64,000 nucleotides of DNA from Stenocarpella maydis. Its lineage: Eukaryota > Ascomycota > Sordariomycetes > Diaporthales > Diaporthaceae. This document shows positions 11,678 to 23,439 of the stretch, in pieces (position 1 is the stretch's first letter; each line of letters starts with the position of its first letter). The DNA lies in assembly GCA_002270565.1 (NCBI GenBank), contig NQMI01000007.1:248001-312000 (forward strand), written 5' to 3'. The notes beneath the pieces were generated by a model. That model worked only from the letters and a program-made list of their open reading frames with translations, made no database searches and was not told the DNA's origin. The position numbers were made by a program, and so were the translations under genes.

Positions 11678-14600
11678 CATATATTTATAACGGATGTAAG
11701 GAACACATAAGGGAGAAAACTAAGTACAACTGGTTTCCTTAATAATACCTAGGTAAGAACATTAAATACATATATAAGCGCAATGATTTTAAGAACTAGC
11801 ACCTACACTAGAAATATAATAAAATGGAATGCGCCTTAATAAGGCTGGACTCCCGCATACCCTTAGAATGCCTATAAAACCCTAATGGATGGGCAAATTA
11901 CAATAAACCAATCTGCAAGGTGCACATGCTTAATAAGGCTCAAGAGTAGCACCTACTAAGGCAGTAGGGGCTGCTACTCAAAACTCCAATAACGAAGGAA
12001 CAGAATTACAGCATGTAATAGCTGATTAATAACCTATAAGAATCACAAGATATCATAAAGCAAAACCTTAAGAGCATCAAGAAGGTCCTAGCAGCAGATA
12101 AGCAGTTAAAAAACTAGGAAGGCTATCTACAAAACCTTAGGCAGCAACCAAATATATTACAAGGTACTTATGCGCAATAATAAGCAACTATAGCCACCTA
12201 ATGGTTTAAGTTAAGCTAGGAGTCCATATATGCTTAGCACTCATTAATAGTAGAGTATAAGGGAATTTTATATCCCTAAAGATAGTAAATAAATACTACC
12301 TACTATAGCATAAGAAAAGGGAACCCTATAAACTCAATATAGTAAATAGAACTAAAGTATCTTATAATAATAGAATTATTAATATAAAGACTAATCTTCT
12401 CCCAGTTCAGATTCATAACCGCACAGAATTACTATTATTTAATATTAATAAGATAGTAAATTATTAGTTAATCTTGGGAATACCTTAATTAAGAAAGAAT
12501 AATCCCCAAATTAATTGGACTACTAGCTAGATCTTTTAGGATAATATCATTCCCTAGAAGAAGGTTACAATTAATAGCAAGGGAAGGAATCACATTACTA
12601 AGGATAGCAAATAGGTAATACACTCAAATAGACTTATAGATACCTCTGGGAGCAGACAGAAGGCCCAACTCCAGGAAGGCAGAGAAGAATTAGGCTACTT
12701 AAGCGCCTTACGGAAGGACTAAAGCCAATCAGGAGATCACCACTCTAATACAATCAGTCAGCATATAATATAGGAAACATAATAATACCTCTTTTACCTA
12801 AAGGAAAAAAAAGAAGGAGATAAAACCAATAAACTAGTATGAATACTAAAAGACTATTATAAATTCAAGAAAGTATTCTAGGAATAACTTAACACTATAT
12901 TACTATAATACACATAATAGGACTATAAAATACCATTAAAACCTAGAATAACACCCTAATTTAAGCCTATCTATAGATTTAATAAAGAATAACTTAAAGC
13001 ACTTAGAGAATACCTTAATGAAACCCTCCAGAAGGGATTCATTAGGCTATTATAATTACTAGCAGAATACCCAATCTTCTTTATACTAAAGAAGAATAGC
13101 AAGCTATAACTTTATATTAACTATTAATAATTAAATAATATTATAATTAAGAACTAATACCCTCTTTTACTTATTAAGGAACTATAGGATTAATTTAGAG
13201 GAGTAAAATGATTTATAGCACTTAACTTAAAGCATAAATATAATCTTATCTAAATGAAAGAAGGAGAAGAATGGAAAATAGCATTTAGGATATACTATAA
13301 GCATTATAAGATAATAATTATACCTTTCAGATTAACTAACGCCCTTATATTATTCTAGGAAATAATTAACTAAGTCTTCAGCAAATACCTAAATATCTTT
13401 ATTATTACTTACTTGGATAATATCCTTATCTTCTTAGAAAACCTTAATAATTATAAGGGATATATTAAAAAGGTTCTCCAAAAACTTTAGGATGCTAATC
13501 TCCTAATGAAATTAGAAAAATATAACTAGCATATATAAAAAGTTAACTACCTTAGATATATAATGAAAATAGGAAAAATTAAGATATAAGAAGGAAAAAT
13601 TAAAGTAATTAAGGAATAGCCAACCCCTGCAAACATTAAGAACATTAGAGCACTCCTTAAATATACTAACTTCTATTAATAATTCATCACACAATATAGT
13701 AATATTATGAAACCATTAATAGACCTTATTAAGAAGGATTATACCTTTAGATGAATGGATACTAAATAATAAGCTTTCTAAATACTCAAAGATAAAGTTA
13801 CAGAAGACCCTATACTTAAGGAAGCAAACCCAGAGAAAGAATTCAAAATCCATACAAACGCCTCAGATAACGCTACAGGCAGAAAACTTACTCAAAAAGA
13901 CAACCAAGGAAGAACATATATTATTACAAACTTCAGCAAGAAGTTCAATAAACCAGAAACCCACTACACTATACCAAATAAGGAATTCATAGCTATAATA
14001 TATACATTCCAGACATAGCAATACTACCTTATAAGAGCTAAAAAGCAGATCAAACTCTACATAAATCATAAGAATCTCACACCTTTTACAACAACCAAGA
14101 CTCTCAACAAACAATAAGTCAAATATATAGAGTTCTTATCGTAATTCAACATTAAGGTTATCCATATAAACAGAGTTAAGAACGTAAGAGCAGACATACT
14201 AAGTTAAAGGCCCAACCATTAAAATAAGGACTTACCTATAGAATAAACAGTATTTAAAACCCAAGAAGATAAAAGCCTCATTCTTAACTGCAAACTTAAC
14301 ACTATAATTAGAGTTAACTTTCAAACTAGAAAAACCCTTACCAATCTAAAGGAATAAAACGAGTTAATTATAGAAATATATAAAGCACAAGCATATAGCT
14401 ACTAAAGTATAGCAGCAATAATTAAAAGGATTTAGCGGAATTACTAAATCCCCAACCTTAAAGGAAAGGTTCAAGATATCATTTGCAAATACACCTCATA
14501 TAATAAAAATAAAGCCTCTAAATATAAACTATATAAATTATTAAAACCCCTACTAATACCCACAGCTATATAATTATCTATTAGCCTGGACTTTATTATT

Positions 14601-15541
14601 AAGCTACCCCTTTTATAAGAACCCTTAACTAGAGTATTATATAATAGTATTCTAGTAGTAGTTTATAAACTAAGCAAGTATACATACTTCATACTATATA
14701 AGGAAGCTAGCACCACAAAAGAACTTATATATACATTCTTATAAATCATTATAAGCAACTATAAAATACTATATAAAATCATCTCAAATAAAAACAAGCT
14801 CTTTATATTAAACTTTTAGAAGTTACTAATAAAGTAACTTAGAGTAAGACACAAGCTCTTAATAACAATACATTTATAAATAAATGAACAAACAGAATAA
14901 ATCAACCAGATTATAGAATAATACCTCCAATACTATATCAACCAATTACAAGATAATTAAATTAAACTACTACCATTAGCACAATTTACCTACAACAGCA
15001 CAACTACCAGTACAACTAAGCAGTCACCTTTCTTTACACTCTATAGATATAAACCTCAGGCATACTACAAATTACTACCAGACAACACCCCAGCGGAATC
15101 AGCAGAATAAAAAGCAATATAAATTGGATAAATCCGGAAGGATATCTAAGCAGAACTTTCTTTTATATAAGAATGAATATTAAAATATATAAATTACAAA
15201 ATAATTAAGAAACTAATTCTTAAGAAGGGAGATAAGGTCTACCTCTTTTACTAAAATATTAAAACCAAGCAATCTAATGAAAAGCTTAATTATAAGAAAA
15301 TCAGCTCCTTTAAAAGTTTAAAAAAACTTTCAGATACTAACTATAAACTCTTATTACCTAAAGAAATAAAATAATACCCAGTCTTTTATATCTTACTCTT
15401 AAAACCAGCATATAAAAATATAAAACTTAAAATAGCACTAAGGAATAATGAAGTACCTTATTAAGTAGAAGGGCTATAACTCCAGCAAAAACACATAGGA
15501 ACCAGCCTAAAACTTACCCCACTATTATAATAAACTTAAAA
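11678..15541 (+). mobile_element. Internal region of Ty3/Gypsy retrotransposon, heavily RIP-decayed
   Basis: The plus-strand translation, riddled with stops at former CAG/CAA/CGA/TGG codons, keeps the order of Gypsy pol. Reverse transcriptase runs about 13000–13690: YLDNILIF for the YxDD box near 13410, and a YLRYIM-like motif near 13550. RNase H is about 13850–14130 (HTNASDNATG, NKEFIAII). Integrase is about 14380–15000 (LDFIIKLP, YNSILVVVYKLSKY). An integrase C-terminal region ends about 15160–15480 (KKGDKVYLFY, YPVFYILLLKPAY). The gag and protease part at 11.9–12.9 kb is too decayed to read. No intact frame survives, so this is a dead copy. The orientation agrees with the LTR fragment at 10839. 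Confidence 0.85.
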
Positions 15542-15546
15542 AGTAC

Positions 15547-16074
15547 TCTGATGAATTTGTGCTATAAAATAGCATTCAGTTCAGCGTGTGTGTGTTTCGG
15601 CAGGGTTGCAGTATGGTGCTCTGAGGCGAATTGGGACGATTGACAATGGTCTGGACAACTTTGTATTGAATTAAGTTGGGCTTCTGTAAGCCCTCCTTAT
15701 ATACCCTCCGACGTCGTCTCACCCCTGGGCACGCTGCGGTAGGCTCTGGTGCAAATTTGCAAATGCCGGAAAATTCGCCCTTCCAACACACCATCTTTGG
15801 TTCCAAGCAACTAGCCAACCATAGCCCTAGCAATACCCAAATTAAGTACATATAAACTTCAGAAATCAAGCTATCCAATGCACTAAGTTATATACTTTTT
15901 GGGTAAGAAATAAGGGTAATGCAGAGGTCTAAATTAAGGTGCAAATGCAGGCCAAAATAATCGACTCACGGCCACCAAACTCATCTTGCGTCACGCACGC
16001 ACTGGGCGTACTTAGCGAAAATCGCCTGACTCGCAAGTCTAGGGTAACTCCTTGCTGAGCGGTTCCGTTTAACA
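15547..16074 (-). repeat. Solo LTR copy B with 5-base target duplication
   Basis: A 528-base LTR in minus orientation, TCTGATGAATTTG…GTTTAACA, flanked on both sides by AGTAC (15542–15546 and 16075–16079). This is a clean retroelement target-site duplication around a solo LTR. It is near-identical to copies C and D and not RIP-mutated, so it inserted into the already decaying Gypsy element recently. Confidence 0.85.
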
Positions 16075-16599
16075 AGTACCATACACAGACCACTACAGAA
16101 CAGTCCCAGAAACCAGAAATATAGCCTAAAAACCCTATACATAATAAACCATAACAAACCAATATCACAATAAAACCATACAACAAACCCTAGATTTTAT
16201 AGCTAAAATAGGGAAAACAACTAATAAGAAACTAATCACAATAGGAACAACCAGAAGCCAGCAACCAGTCAACCCCTCAGAAAAACACACTAATACCAAT
16301 CACCCTATCCAACTAACAACCCAAATACTAGTTATACCCAAAACCCATCTAAACAAATACCAGTATCCATACCCCACACCCTAGCAAATACTAATCACAG
16401 AAAAACAAGATCAGAACAATACAGCATAACCAGTAAACCAAGGACAGCTAGGAACCAGGACCAATCAGGCAACAGTCAAACAAGTTCCATTCCCAATAAC
16501 AAGAATCGGGTACTAAGACGAGCCACCCACAGGCACATTTCCTTTATTATCCTCATTACTAGTACCCACAAATTCAGACCAATTAATACCATCACTCAT

Positions 16600-17175
16600 C
16601 AGGGAACTCTAGTCAAAAACTCCCACTTCACCCTCAGAATGCAACCACGCCTCCTACGCCACTATCCTACCAGCCTCCTTAATAGAACTTTAGCAAACAA
16701 CCTCAGCAAACTACTTAGCAATCCGCCTCCACTCTACTTCAGCCTCCTCCTTCTCCACCCGCTCCAACTCCTCCACATTATTAATGCCCCAACAAACCGC
16801 ACGCATCATCTTCTCATACTATAACCGCTTCTACTTACAAAGGCGCAAAATTCTCGCATTCAGTTATTAGGCCTCCTCCTCTACAGCCTCCAGCTCTTCC
16901 TCCAATCAACAGTATATCAGAGTAACCTTATTCAACTAACTAGAAGTAAGACCTCAAACATCACAGTTAGATAAATTAAGGCAAACATAAGTCCAACAGC
17001 AAACGGATTCTAAATCCACAACCTTACAATCCTTAGCCAGGTCATATTCTTCACAGTAGGAACAAGGTATAAGAACAACGCTACCCTTCAAGGCAATAGC
17101 AAAAAGAAGAGCAGCCTTATACTCAGCAATAGAAAAGGACTTCACAAAACGAGACTTATTAATCCTACCCAACAT
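16600..17175 (-). pseudogene. Decayed transposon-associated Cys-cluster/coiled-coil protein
   Basis: The minus strand opens MLGRINKSRFVKSFSIAEYK, then shows a Cys pattern PCSYCEEYDLAKDCKVVD … CCWTYVCLNLSNCDV, followed (after stops) by a Glu-rich coiled-coil with LNARILRLCK and INNVEELERVEKEEAEVE. This resembles a fungal ORF often found beside retroelements, with a paired CxxC-type cluster and a helical segment. At least eight stops interrupt it, consistent with RIP. The function is unknown. Confidence 0.45.
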
Positions 17176-17269
17176 AACGAATTAAGAAGGAGTAAACAAA
17201 AACATAAACAAGCGAAAATAACTTACGAAACACTTTTAAAGATAAAAAAAGCAAGAAGAGAGATAGTAT

Positions 17270-17700
17270 TATAGGCCAACATACCTTAGCGGCTAACTAC
17301 CACAGAAGACAACCCCGCAGGTCAGGAAGTAACCCCCAAAAGGAGCGCCCCGCCTAATCCAATCAGTAATACCACCTTATCAGGGTTAGGGTCAGGAACC
17401 CACCAGAATCAATGGGATCTATATCAATTCCATCAAGCAGCACCCAGTCAACAGCATCACCATTAATTCCATCAAGCCACTAAAGAGTCAGAACATATAT
17501 ACGGACATAGTCATCACCAACAGTAGATAGTTTTCATAGAACAGACTCTTCAGTCATCAATCTAAGTATTCAATCCCAACATTGGATAGCCTCACAGCTA
17601 ATAATCATTATCAGCCAACAATATTACTCAACAACCGCCTAACAACATATTCCAAACATAAACCCTTGATCTTTCAGGTTTAACATACTCGGAAACCCTT
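17270..17700 (+). repeat. Probable right LTR of the Gypsy element, diverged
   Basis: Contains AGGGTTAGGGTC near 17383 and ATTAATTCCATCAAGCCACT near 17473, which parallel TTAGGGTTAGGG and ATTAATCCTGTTAAGCCACT in the left LTR at 10839–11096, in the same order and orientation. G-to-A changes dominate here, versus C-to-T in the left copy. Ends are not resolved. Confidence 0.5.
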
Positions 17701-17754
17701 TAATCATTACAATCTAAAGCATTAATCTACTATTAAATCAATCTTTCTTGCTAC

Positions 17755-17900
17755 GTAATAAAATTACCCATAGGAATACCCATGGGTTGTGGGTACCCAT
17801 GGGTAATTAATTATGTAATTTGGGTCCTTCTTTAAAGTTGCACCCAAAGTCCGTGCACGGGTACCCATGGGTACCCATGGGTGGGTAATTCCTGGGCCTA
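17755..17900. repeat. Subterminal GGGTACCC palindrome cluster and right TIR of hAT element 1
   Basis: Repeated ACCCATGGGTACCC-type palindromes (for example 17778–17812 and 17857–17884) precede the terminal GTGGGTAATTCCTGGGCCTA. The same arrangement, mirrored, occurs at 27847–27960. Such arrays are typical binding sites of hAT transposases. Confidence 0.7.
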
Positions 17901-18327
17901 CTTGAAACAAGGACTATCATCTTCATAGAATAAGAGAATTCTGTCAGGTTTCCCTAGACTGCAGAACCCGTCTCACACATCATAGTGGAATCCGACATTC
18001 TGAAAACACTGCCTGAACCTCGTCATCATGCTTCCGGCCTGGGTTAAAGCACCACTCAAAAAGATGAGCGCAGCGGTTTCAGTGAAGTGTCAAAACCTTG
18101 GCTCGTAACGTAAGGATCTGTGTCCACCACAGGCCAGGGCCTGCTGGGCGCCGTGTTCACGGGTTACATGGATTTGAGTGACCCCTAGTGCCCATGTATA
18201 TTGTGTACAAGCGCATCACATCCCAGGTGTCGCAGACAAGAGGAATCGTGCCAAGCAGCAAAGTCATTAAAGTATGACCTATTTCAAACAGACTTGGTGT
18301 CCAAGAAGAGTGATTATCATCACACAC

Positions 18328-20043
18328 TCATGAGGAAGAGTAATAGTTGCCAAAGCCAACGGCGCAAGCAGTGTCGAAATCGGACACGAAGAAGTGCGAC
18401 AGGTCCTGCTCGTCGATATCGAAGCAGAACTCGCACTCCGTCTTGGTGGTATGCCCGAATGAGTAATCGTGACTACAAGATCCCCCGGGGCTCGACCCGG
18501 GCGGCGACGCACGGGTGGCCTCTGCCTCGAACCTGTCGATGACAGAGCCCATGACCTCGGCAAGCAGATGCCGGTCGACCTTGTCGCGGTCGTCCCTCGT
18601 GTCGATGACACCCGAGATTATCTCGGGGCCCTTGCTTTTCCACAGGTCTCGCATCAGCGGGATCATCTCCTCCACGTGGTTGCCGATGAAGGCGGACTGA
18701 GGGCGCCGGTGGCACGGGAAGATGATGTCCCAGACCTCGAACCACTGGTCCTGCTGCGACTTCTTCCTGTGTGAGCTCTTCTTGAGCTCGACCCTCTGGT
18801 CTTCTGATATGCCCTCGAAGCCCGGCGGCTCCCGCCTCTCGCAGTCGGCACGGCGCGAGTGCTCGTCCCGCTGGTCAGGCGAGCTGAAGAGCCTGTAGCA
18901 GCGGGCACAGTAGTAAGGCGGCTGGGTATGCTGCCGGTAGATGTGCTGCTTGACGTCCTTGATGCGGTTCAGGGTGTACTTGAGGCACTTGTGGTACTTG
19001 TGCGGGTCGAACTTCTGGAACGGGCAGGCGAAGGCCACGTTGGGCCCCTTCTCGTTGTTATCCGCGCTGATGGGCCTGGTCTGCTGAACCTTTTGGTTGC
19101 AGTGCGCTGCTGCTGCTGCTTCGTCAGGGAACGCGGTCAGCAGGGACCGCTTTCGGTGAGACGTGCTGGCGGCGCTCGTTTGTGTCCCATCCCCCGGTGA
19201 AAGCTGGTACAGGTCGCAATCATAGGTGTTGGGGATCCAGAAATCGGGGTCTGTCGGATGGATGAAAACATCTTCCGGCGGGGGCGTTGTTCGGGAAGCG
19301 AAATCCGCAATTGACGCCTGGCTCACAGATACTGAATTGGCCAGGGGGCTCCCGGGCCCAGAGGTCAAGGCTGGGAGCGCCTCGCCATCGACGCAATACG
19401 GTGTGTCAAACGCATCATCTGCTCCGGCGCTCCCAATCTGTAGATCTAGTGGTTTCCAGCCCAGAACACTGGACGACGTGGCAGAAATGCCCAGCGTATA
19501 GATCCAATGAGATGCGTTGACTTCCAAAATTGACTTATCCTTGCCAAAGAAGATTAAGTTTTTTGCGTTCACGAGTATATCTTGCATTCGGTTGTCTTGT
19601 TCCTTCCTCTCTTCCTGGTCACTTTGATTGACACAAACGGTGTCCACCCATATTGTCTTCGACTCGATTTGGCTTCGAATGTTACGCAACGCTTCCAGGA
19701 GGTTTTCGCTGACAGTCATTGGTTCATCATTCACATGTATGGTCTCTCGTGGTTCTTGACTTCCCCAGACACGGGATAGCACCTCGTAGGTTCTTGACAA
19801 GCTGGGTGCCAAGCGCCGGTGAAGCAACTTGGTTTGAATCGACGTGCTGTGGTCCTGACTCGGGCTGATAGTCAACAGCCTGATCTCACCAGGCCCCAGA
19901 GCATTGTACTCGAACTTCTTGGGCCGTGGCGCGATGCGAATTGGTAGCTGGGCCGAGTTGCTCCTCGGTCGCTCCTCGTGTCGGACGGCTCCTGAGCGGC
20001 TCGCGTGGGAGACCTTGGGGACATTAGAAGTCATTCTCGTCAT
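18328..20043 (-). CDS. HET-domain protein fused to a fungal Cys/His zinc-finger-like domain
   Basis: A single open frame of 571 residues starting at the ATG at 20043; an upstream in-frame TTG is not used. Residues about 45–175 carry HET (heterokaryon incompatibility) signatures: a YNALGPGEIRLLTI start, YEVLSRVWG, TIHVND, NLLEALRNIRSQIE, TIWVDTVCVNQ, then ER…Q…M. The family mediates non-self recognition and programmed cell death in ascomycetes. Residues about 340–450 hold a second module: ACPFQKFDPHKYHKC, TLNRIKDVKQHIYRQH, YYCARCYRLF, an H…C end, and WFEVWDIIFPCHRRPQSAFI. This is a Cys/His cluster common in fungal proteins of unknown function. The linker is low-complexity. The neighbour at 22.2–23.4 kb has the same second module without HET. 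No intron or frameshift is seen. Confidence 0.85.
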   Translation of the reverse strand: MTRMTSNVPKVSHASRSGAVRHEERPRSNSAQLPIRIAPRPKKFEYNALGPGEIRLLTISPSQDHSTSIQTKLLHRRLAPSLSRTYEVLSRVWGSQEPRETIHVNDEPMTVSENLLEALRNIRSQIESKTIWVDTVCVNQSDQEERKEQDNRMQDILVNAKNLIFFGKDKSILEVNASHWIYTLGISATSSSVLGWKPLDLQIGSAGADDAFDTPYCVDGEALPALTSGPGSPLANSVSVSQASIADFASRTTPPPEDVFIHPTDPDFWIPNTYDCDLYQLSPGDGTQTSAASTSHRKRSLLTAFPDEAAAAAHCNQKVQQTRPISADNNEKGPNVAFACPFQKFDPHKYHKCLKYTLNRIKDVKQHIYRQHTQPPYYCARCYRLFSSPDQRDEHSRRADCERREPPGFEGISEDQRVELKKSSHRKKSQQDQWFEVWDIIFPCHRRPQSAFIGNHVEEMIPLMRDLWKSKGPEIISGVIDTRDDRDKVDRHLLAEVMGSVIDRFEAEATRASPPGSSPGGSCSHDYSFGHTTKTECEFCFDIDEQDLSHFFVSDFDTACAVGFGNYYSSS

Positions 20044-22158
20044 TTCCAACCGGGATATTGCTAGCTTTCTTTTGGATGCCGCGGATGTATAGGGCTAGAA
20101 TGAAGTCACTGATCAGTATTTGCCCATTGGAAGAAGACATTGTCCGATTCAGTTGAACGGAATACGGTCGGGCCAGGCGGATCCCGGCCAGCGTTTGTCT
20201 TGCAACACCACCTGGGCACCCTGTTATTGCTTCTCTCATTTGTTTAGTGATCCCCTGGGCCTCAGTACAGGGGTATTAATGCTTCCCCATGCAGGCAAAC
20301 GCCTAGGCACCATCGGGATTGCCTGACATAGGCTAGGCGATCCTGCAGCAAGTACGCAGTTGCGTACCTCGTGCAGAATGTCCTCGTGCATCAGCAATTG
20401 GGGTCCGAGAAAACAAGGCGTCCGAGTACGCAAGTGTGTAGTCGGTCATGAATTCAGCCCAACTTGCCCGCTGTACGTCCCTGCGCCACTGATGTGCAAT
20501 CCCGGAATGCCGCATCATCCACACTCCCACTGCATGTCACACGTTTGATTCAGAGTTGGTCATAATGACGAGCAACAAGCCCGCTGAAAAGAGGCAGCCA
20601 ACTTGATTTGGATTGGTTAAAACTACTTGCACTCGCAAATTCCCACCTCACAGCGGCCTAGCGGTTGGCTATTGGTTACATGATGCGGTAACACCATCTG
20701 GATGATTGAGGCCAGCCCCGCGCTTCTCTCCACTGGACCGGACCACCTGCACACAATCGCTATAGTACCCAACGAGTATCTAACCCTCTCCCTTCTGGCT
20801 ACAATAAAAGGTCTACATTGGCTATAGCCCGCGCGGCATCCTTCCTTTTCGCGCTGGTCTTTGACTTCCGGCTTGTCGGCGGCTTGTTCTGCAACATCTG
20901 ATGGTTTATTGGTGGGCAGGGGTCCTGCTGCCATCGTGCGATGCTTTCGGCTTGGAAATATGCCATACTTGTGCGGGGAGTGGTCAGCTTGGGACGGGCA
21001 CTGGGTGGGGGTCGGTGGTCTTACACAGCTGTAGACGAACTGCCAGTGGTGTGTGACGAGCCTGCTGGAGTGCGGCTGCTTTCAGTGAGCTGAAATCGGT
21101 CGCTTTTCGTCATTTTGGGCACCTTAAGAGATTGATGAGTTCTCCAAGTCAACGTTCAACTGTGCTAGTCAAAGAAACACTTGGGATTCTCTCAGGTGCT
21201 CGACAATAACGTCCTGTCTGCGCGGTTATATCTGCCCATCCGAGCACACAGCTGCGCAACTCTACTCAACAATACTGCGGGCGCGCTGGGGTTTCTCCTG
21301 AGCATCCCTCATACTAACGGGCGGGCCTGAAGCCGTACGCAGTTGTGTTTGCACCGCTGCGTACGTGAACTGGGTGCAGTGGGGTGCAGTGCTGGCGCGC
21401 TCCCTCATTGATCGACCACCCTTGTCCGTTAGCCCCCTCTCACCGACCCTGGGATATGGTGCGCGGACTACGAGGACCACCACGCAGGAGCGTGCTGGAC
21501 GTAGGGTGATGGCTGCTGCCTCGGACTTAAGGCGGTTGTCATCAAGAGGTGAGGCGCGCAGCGCGCAGTCCGGTTCGGAGGCGCACACGCGTGTAGACAC
21601 TGAAAATGCCTAACTCACTGATCCCAGAATCTGGGTTGCCTAAGGCATTTTTTTTTGGGCCCCTGGTATGCAAATATTATTGGTAGAAACCAGACCGCAC
21701 ATGAGCGTGATTGGTGAGATGATTGCACACACGCACCTGGGTAAGTAGACTATCAGGACGAGGCAACTCGTTGCTCACAACCCTTGGCCTCCTTTTCCTG
21801 TCACCTCGAACTGACCTGTGTGCTTTTCTGTCCTTCCTTCCCCGCTCTTGCCTGGATTATTTGTGGGTGGACCGTGAATAACCTAACACGCCCCATCCAG
21901 CACACGCCACTCGTCCCCGGCCTCCCATGCCCAGTTGCCGTGTTTGAACGTTGTGATCCTCAATTATCGATTTGTATACTCGGACCGCACGGTGGAGGAA
22001 CAAGTCCAACCTAAATCGTGCTGTTGTGCCAGTTGCCTCTGGCCGATGCGAACAATGGCTTTGTCTTCGCGTAAGGCTCCATCCCCTTTAACTCGCCACC
22101 GCAGGGAATTCCTTCCAGTGCTGACCAGCTGAAAGAGCCCGAAGAAGCAACAATTCCT
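20044..22158. other. Intergenic between HET and zinc-finger genes, no supported gene
   Basis: Short frames occur on both strands (for example minus 20934–20623 and 20530–20333), but none has a known motif. A T8G3 run lies near 21650. Pyrimidine-rich DNA at 21780–22100 is probably leader or promoter of the next gene. Confidence 0.4.
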
Positions 22159-23439
22159 TTGCCCATCATTGTTATCTGCATCATTTACCTACTTTCTCGC
22201 TTTTTCGACTTCACGAGATCTACCTTATATATATCCTTGCCGATACTCAACCCCGTCCACTGTTTCCTTGAACAATTGGCCTGCACGCTGTGGTGGCCAT
22301 ACTTGGTAGCGACATGGGGCGAACCGGTTCGTGCGGGTGAATCTGCGGGTAGGCGATCGACGGGGGCCTGCAGGTCGGGGGCTACCAACGAAACCTGTGG
22401 GCCTGCGAACTCAAATGGGCCCAGGCCTGGCCTGAACACAACGAATACAGCAAGCAATCAACATCGAAAACGAAAGAGAAAGGACGAGGATGACAAGGGC
22501 CCGCCGAAGACCAAAAGGCTCGATGCCGGCCAACAATCAAACCCATTTGCTTGTCCGTTCTACTTGCACGACCGTCACGAGTGGTCCAACTGCCTGCGGA
22601 ACTACACCCTGAACCGCATCGTCGACGTTCGCCTGCACCTTCATAGAGCTCATGCGCTGGCGCCGCAGTGCCCCGTCTGTGGTCAAGAGTTCAGAGAGGG
22701 CCGGAATGAGAACGGCTCGCCCGAGGATCGATGCGACATGCACATCCGACGCCGGGCCTGCCGTCCTCCGCCGTCCCCTCTTCCAGCCCGCCACGGACTC
22801 AACGGCGACGTCCTTGGGGAAGTGCGAAGGGTTGCTGCGCGCAGGAACGGCCAGGATGCGGCAGACCCAGCGGCCGCAAAGTGGTTCGACATATGGGACA
22901 TCATCTTCCCCGGGACACCCCGCCCGGCTTCACCGTACATCCGGGACCACGCCGACGTACAGCGCATAAGGGACATGAACAATGGCATCTTTTCTGGTGA
23001 GGAATGGAGGGATCTGACCAGGGGGGGCAGCCCTTCCCTCACCAACCTGTCCCGGATCGCCCTCATGACAGTCGCAGACAGATTTGTAGCAATCTACCGG
23101 CGAATGTACCGCGGCTCAAGCCAGCCAGCCTCTGAAGCCGAAGGCAGTACAGTGGCTCGTACCCCTGAGGCCAGTCCGGCTCCCCAGTCCCCGCAGCAGC
23201 CCCTTGGCTGGGATGCCCTGCCAATGCCACCAATGCCACCATTTCAACCAACTACAGCATCCACGGGAGATGATCAATGGCTGTCAATCTTTAGCTTGGA
23301 AGAACCCAACGACCCTCTTGAGCCCTCGGCCCGTCCCGGCTCACCATCCCAGTTCCTTGACGGCATCAACTTCGGGCCGGACCCTTCTGAGTTTTGGGAT
23401 CATCCTGGCGACGCTACAGACGACACGGGTCCAGGCTAA
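22159..23439 (+). CDS. Cys/His zinc-finger-like protein related to the HET fusion's C-terminal module (start unresolved)
   Basis: Open frame to TAA at 23439. The certain coding part, from about 22370 on, has a basic patch (HRKRKRKDEDDKGPPKTKR), then FACPFYLHDRHEWSNC, TLNRIVDVRLHLHRAH, QCPVCGQEF, a CDMHIRRRAC end and WFDIWDIIFPGTPRPASPYI. This is the same Cys/His module as the HET protein at 18.3–20.0 kb, in the same order. The C-terminus is Pro/Ser-rich and acidic. The open frame has no in-frame ATG before the module, so the listed left end is only the limit of the open frame. One possible start is ATG at 22313 joined over a very short intron ending CTGCAG at 22372; this is not proven. The basic patch could be a nuclear signal (inferred). 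No HET domain is present. Confidence 0.7.
   Translation: MPIIVICIIYLLSRFFDFTRSTLYISLPILNPVHCFLEQLACTLWWPYLVATWGEPVRAGESAGRRSTGACRSGATNETCGPANSNGPRPGLNTTNTASNQHRKRKRKDEDDKGPPKTKRLDAGQQSNPFACPFYLHDRHEWSNCLRNYTLNRIVDVRLHLHRAHALAPQCPVCGQEFREGRNENGSPEDRCDMHIRRRACRPPPSPLPARHGLNGDVLGEVRRVAARRNGQDAADPAAAKWFDIWDIIFPGTPRPASPYIRDHADVQRIRDMNNGIFSGEEWRDLTRGGSPSLTNLSRIALMTVADRFVAIYRRMYRGSSQPASEAEGSTVARTPEASPAPQSPQQPLGWDALPMPPMPPFQPTTASTGDDQWLSIFSLEEPNDPLEPSARPGSPSQFLDGINFGPDPSEFWDHPGDATDDTGPG

Larger units (their letters stand above)
10819..17900. mobile_element. hAT-type element 1, nested and gutted by retroelements
   Basis: TAGGCCCAGGAAATACCCAC at 10819–10838 is the inverted repeat, with one mismatch, of GTGGGTAATTCCTGGGCCTA at 17881–17900. 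Inside the right end (17755–17885) lies a cluster of ATGGGTACCCAT-like palindromes, typical of subterminal repeats of fungal hAT transposons. The interior is not transposase but a decayed Gypsy element plus later LTR insertions. A perfect 8-base target duplication is not visible: the left flank is CTTGCTTT and the right flank CTTGAAAC. The same TIR opens element 2 at 27847. Confidence 0.65.

Noticed and set aside
20623..20934. 103-codon minus frame MAAGPLPTNKPSDVAEQAAD…
   Set aside because: The start looks plausible, but nothing further resembles a protein family and no continuation exon was found.
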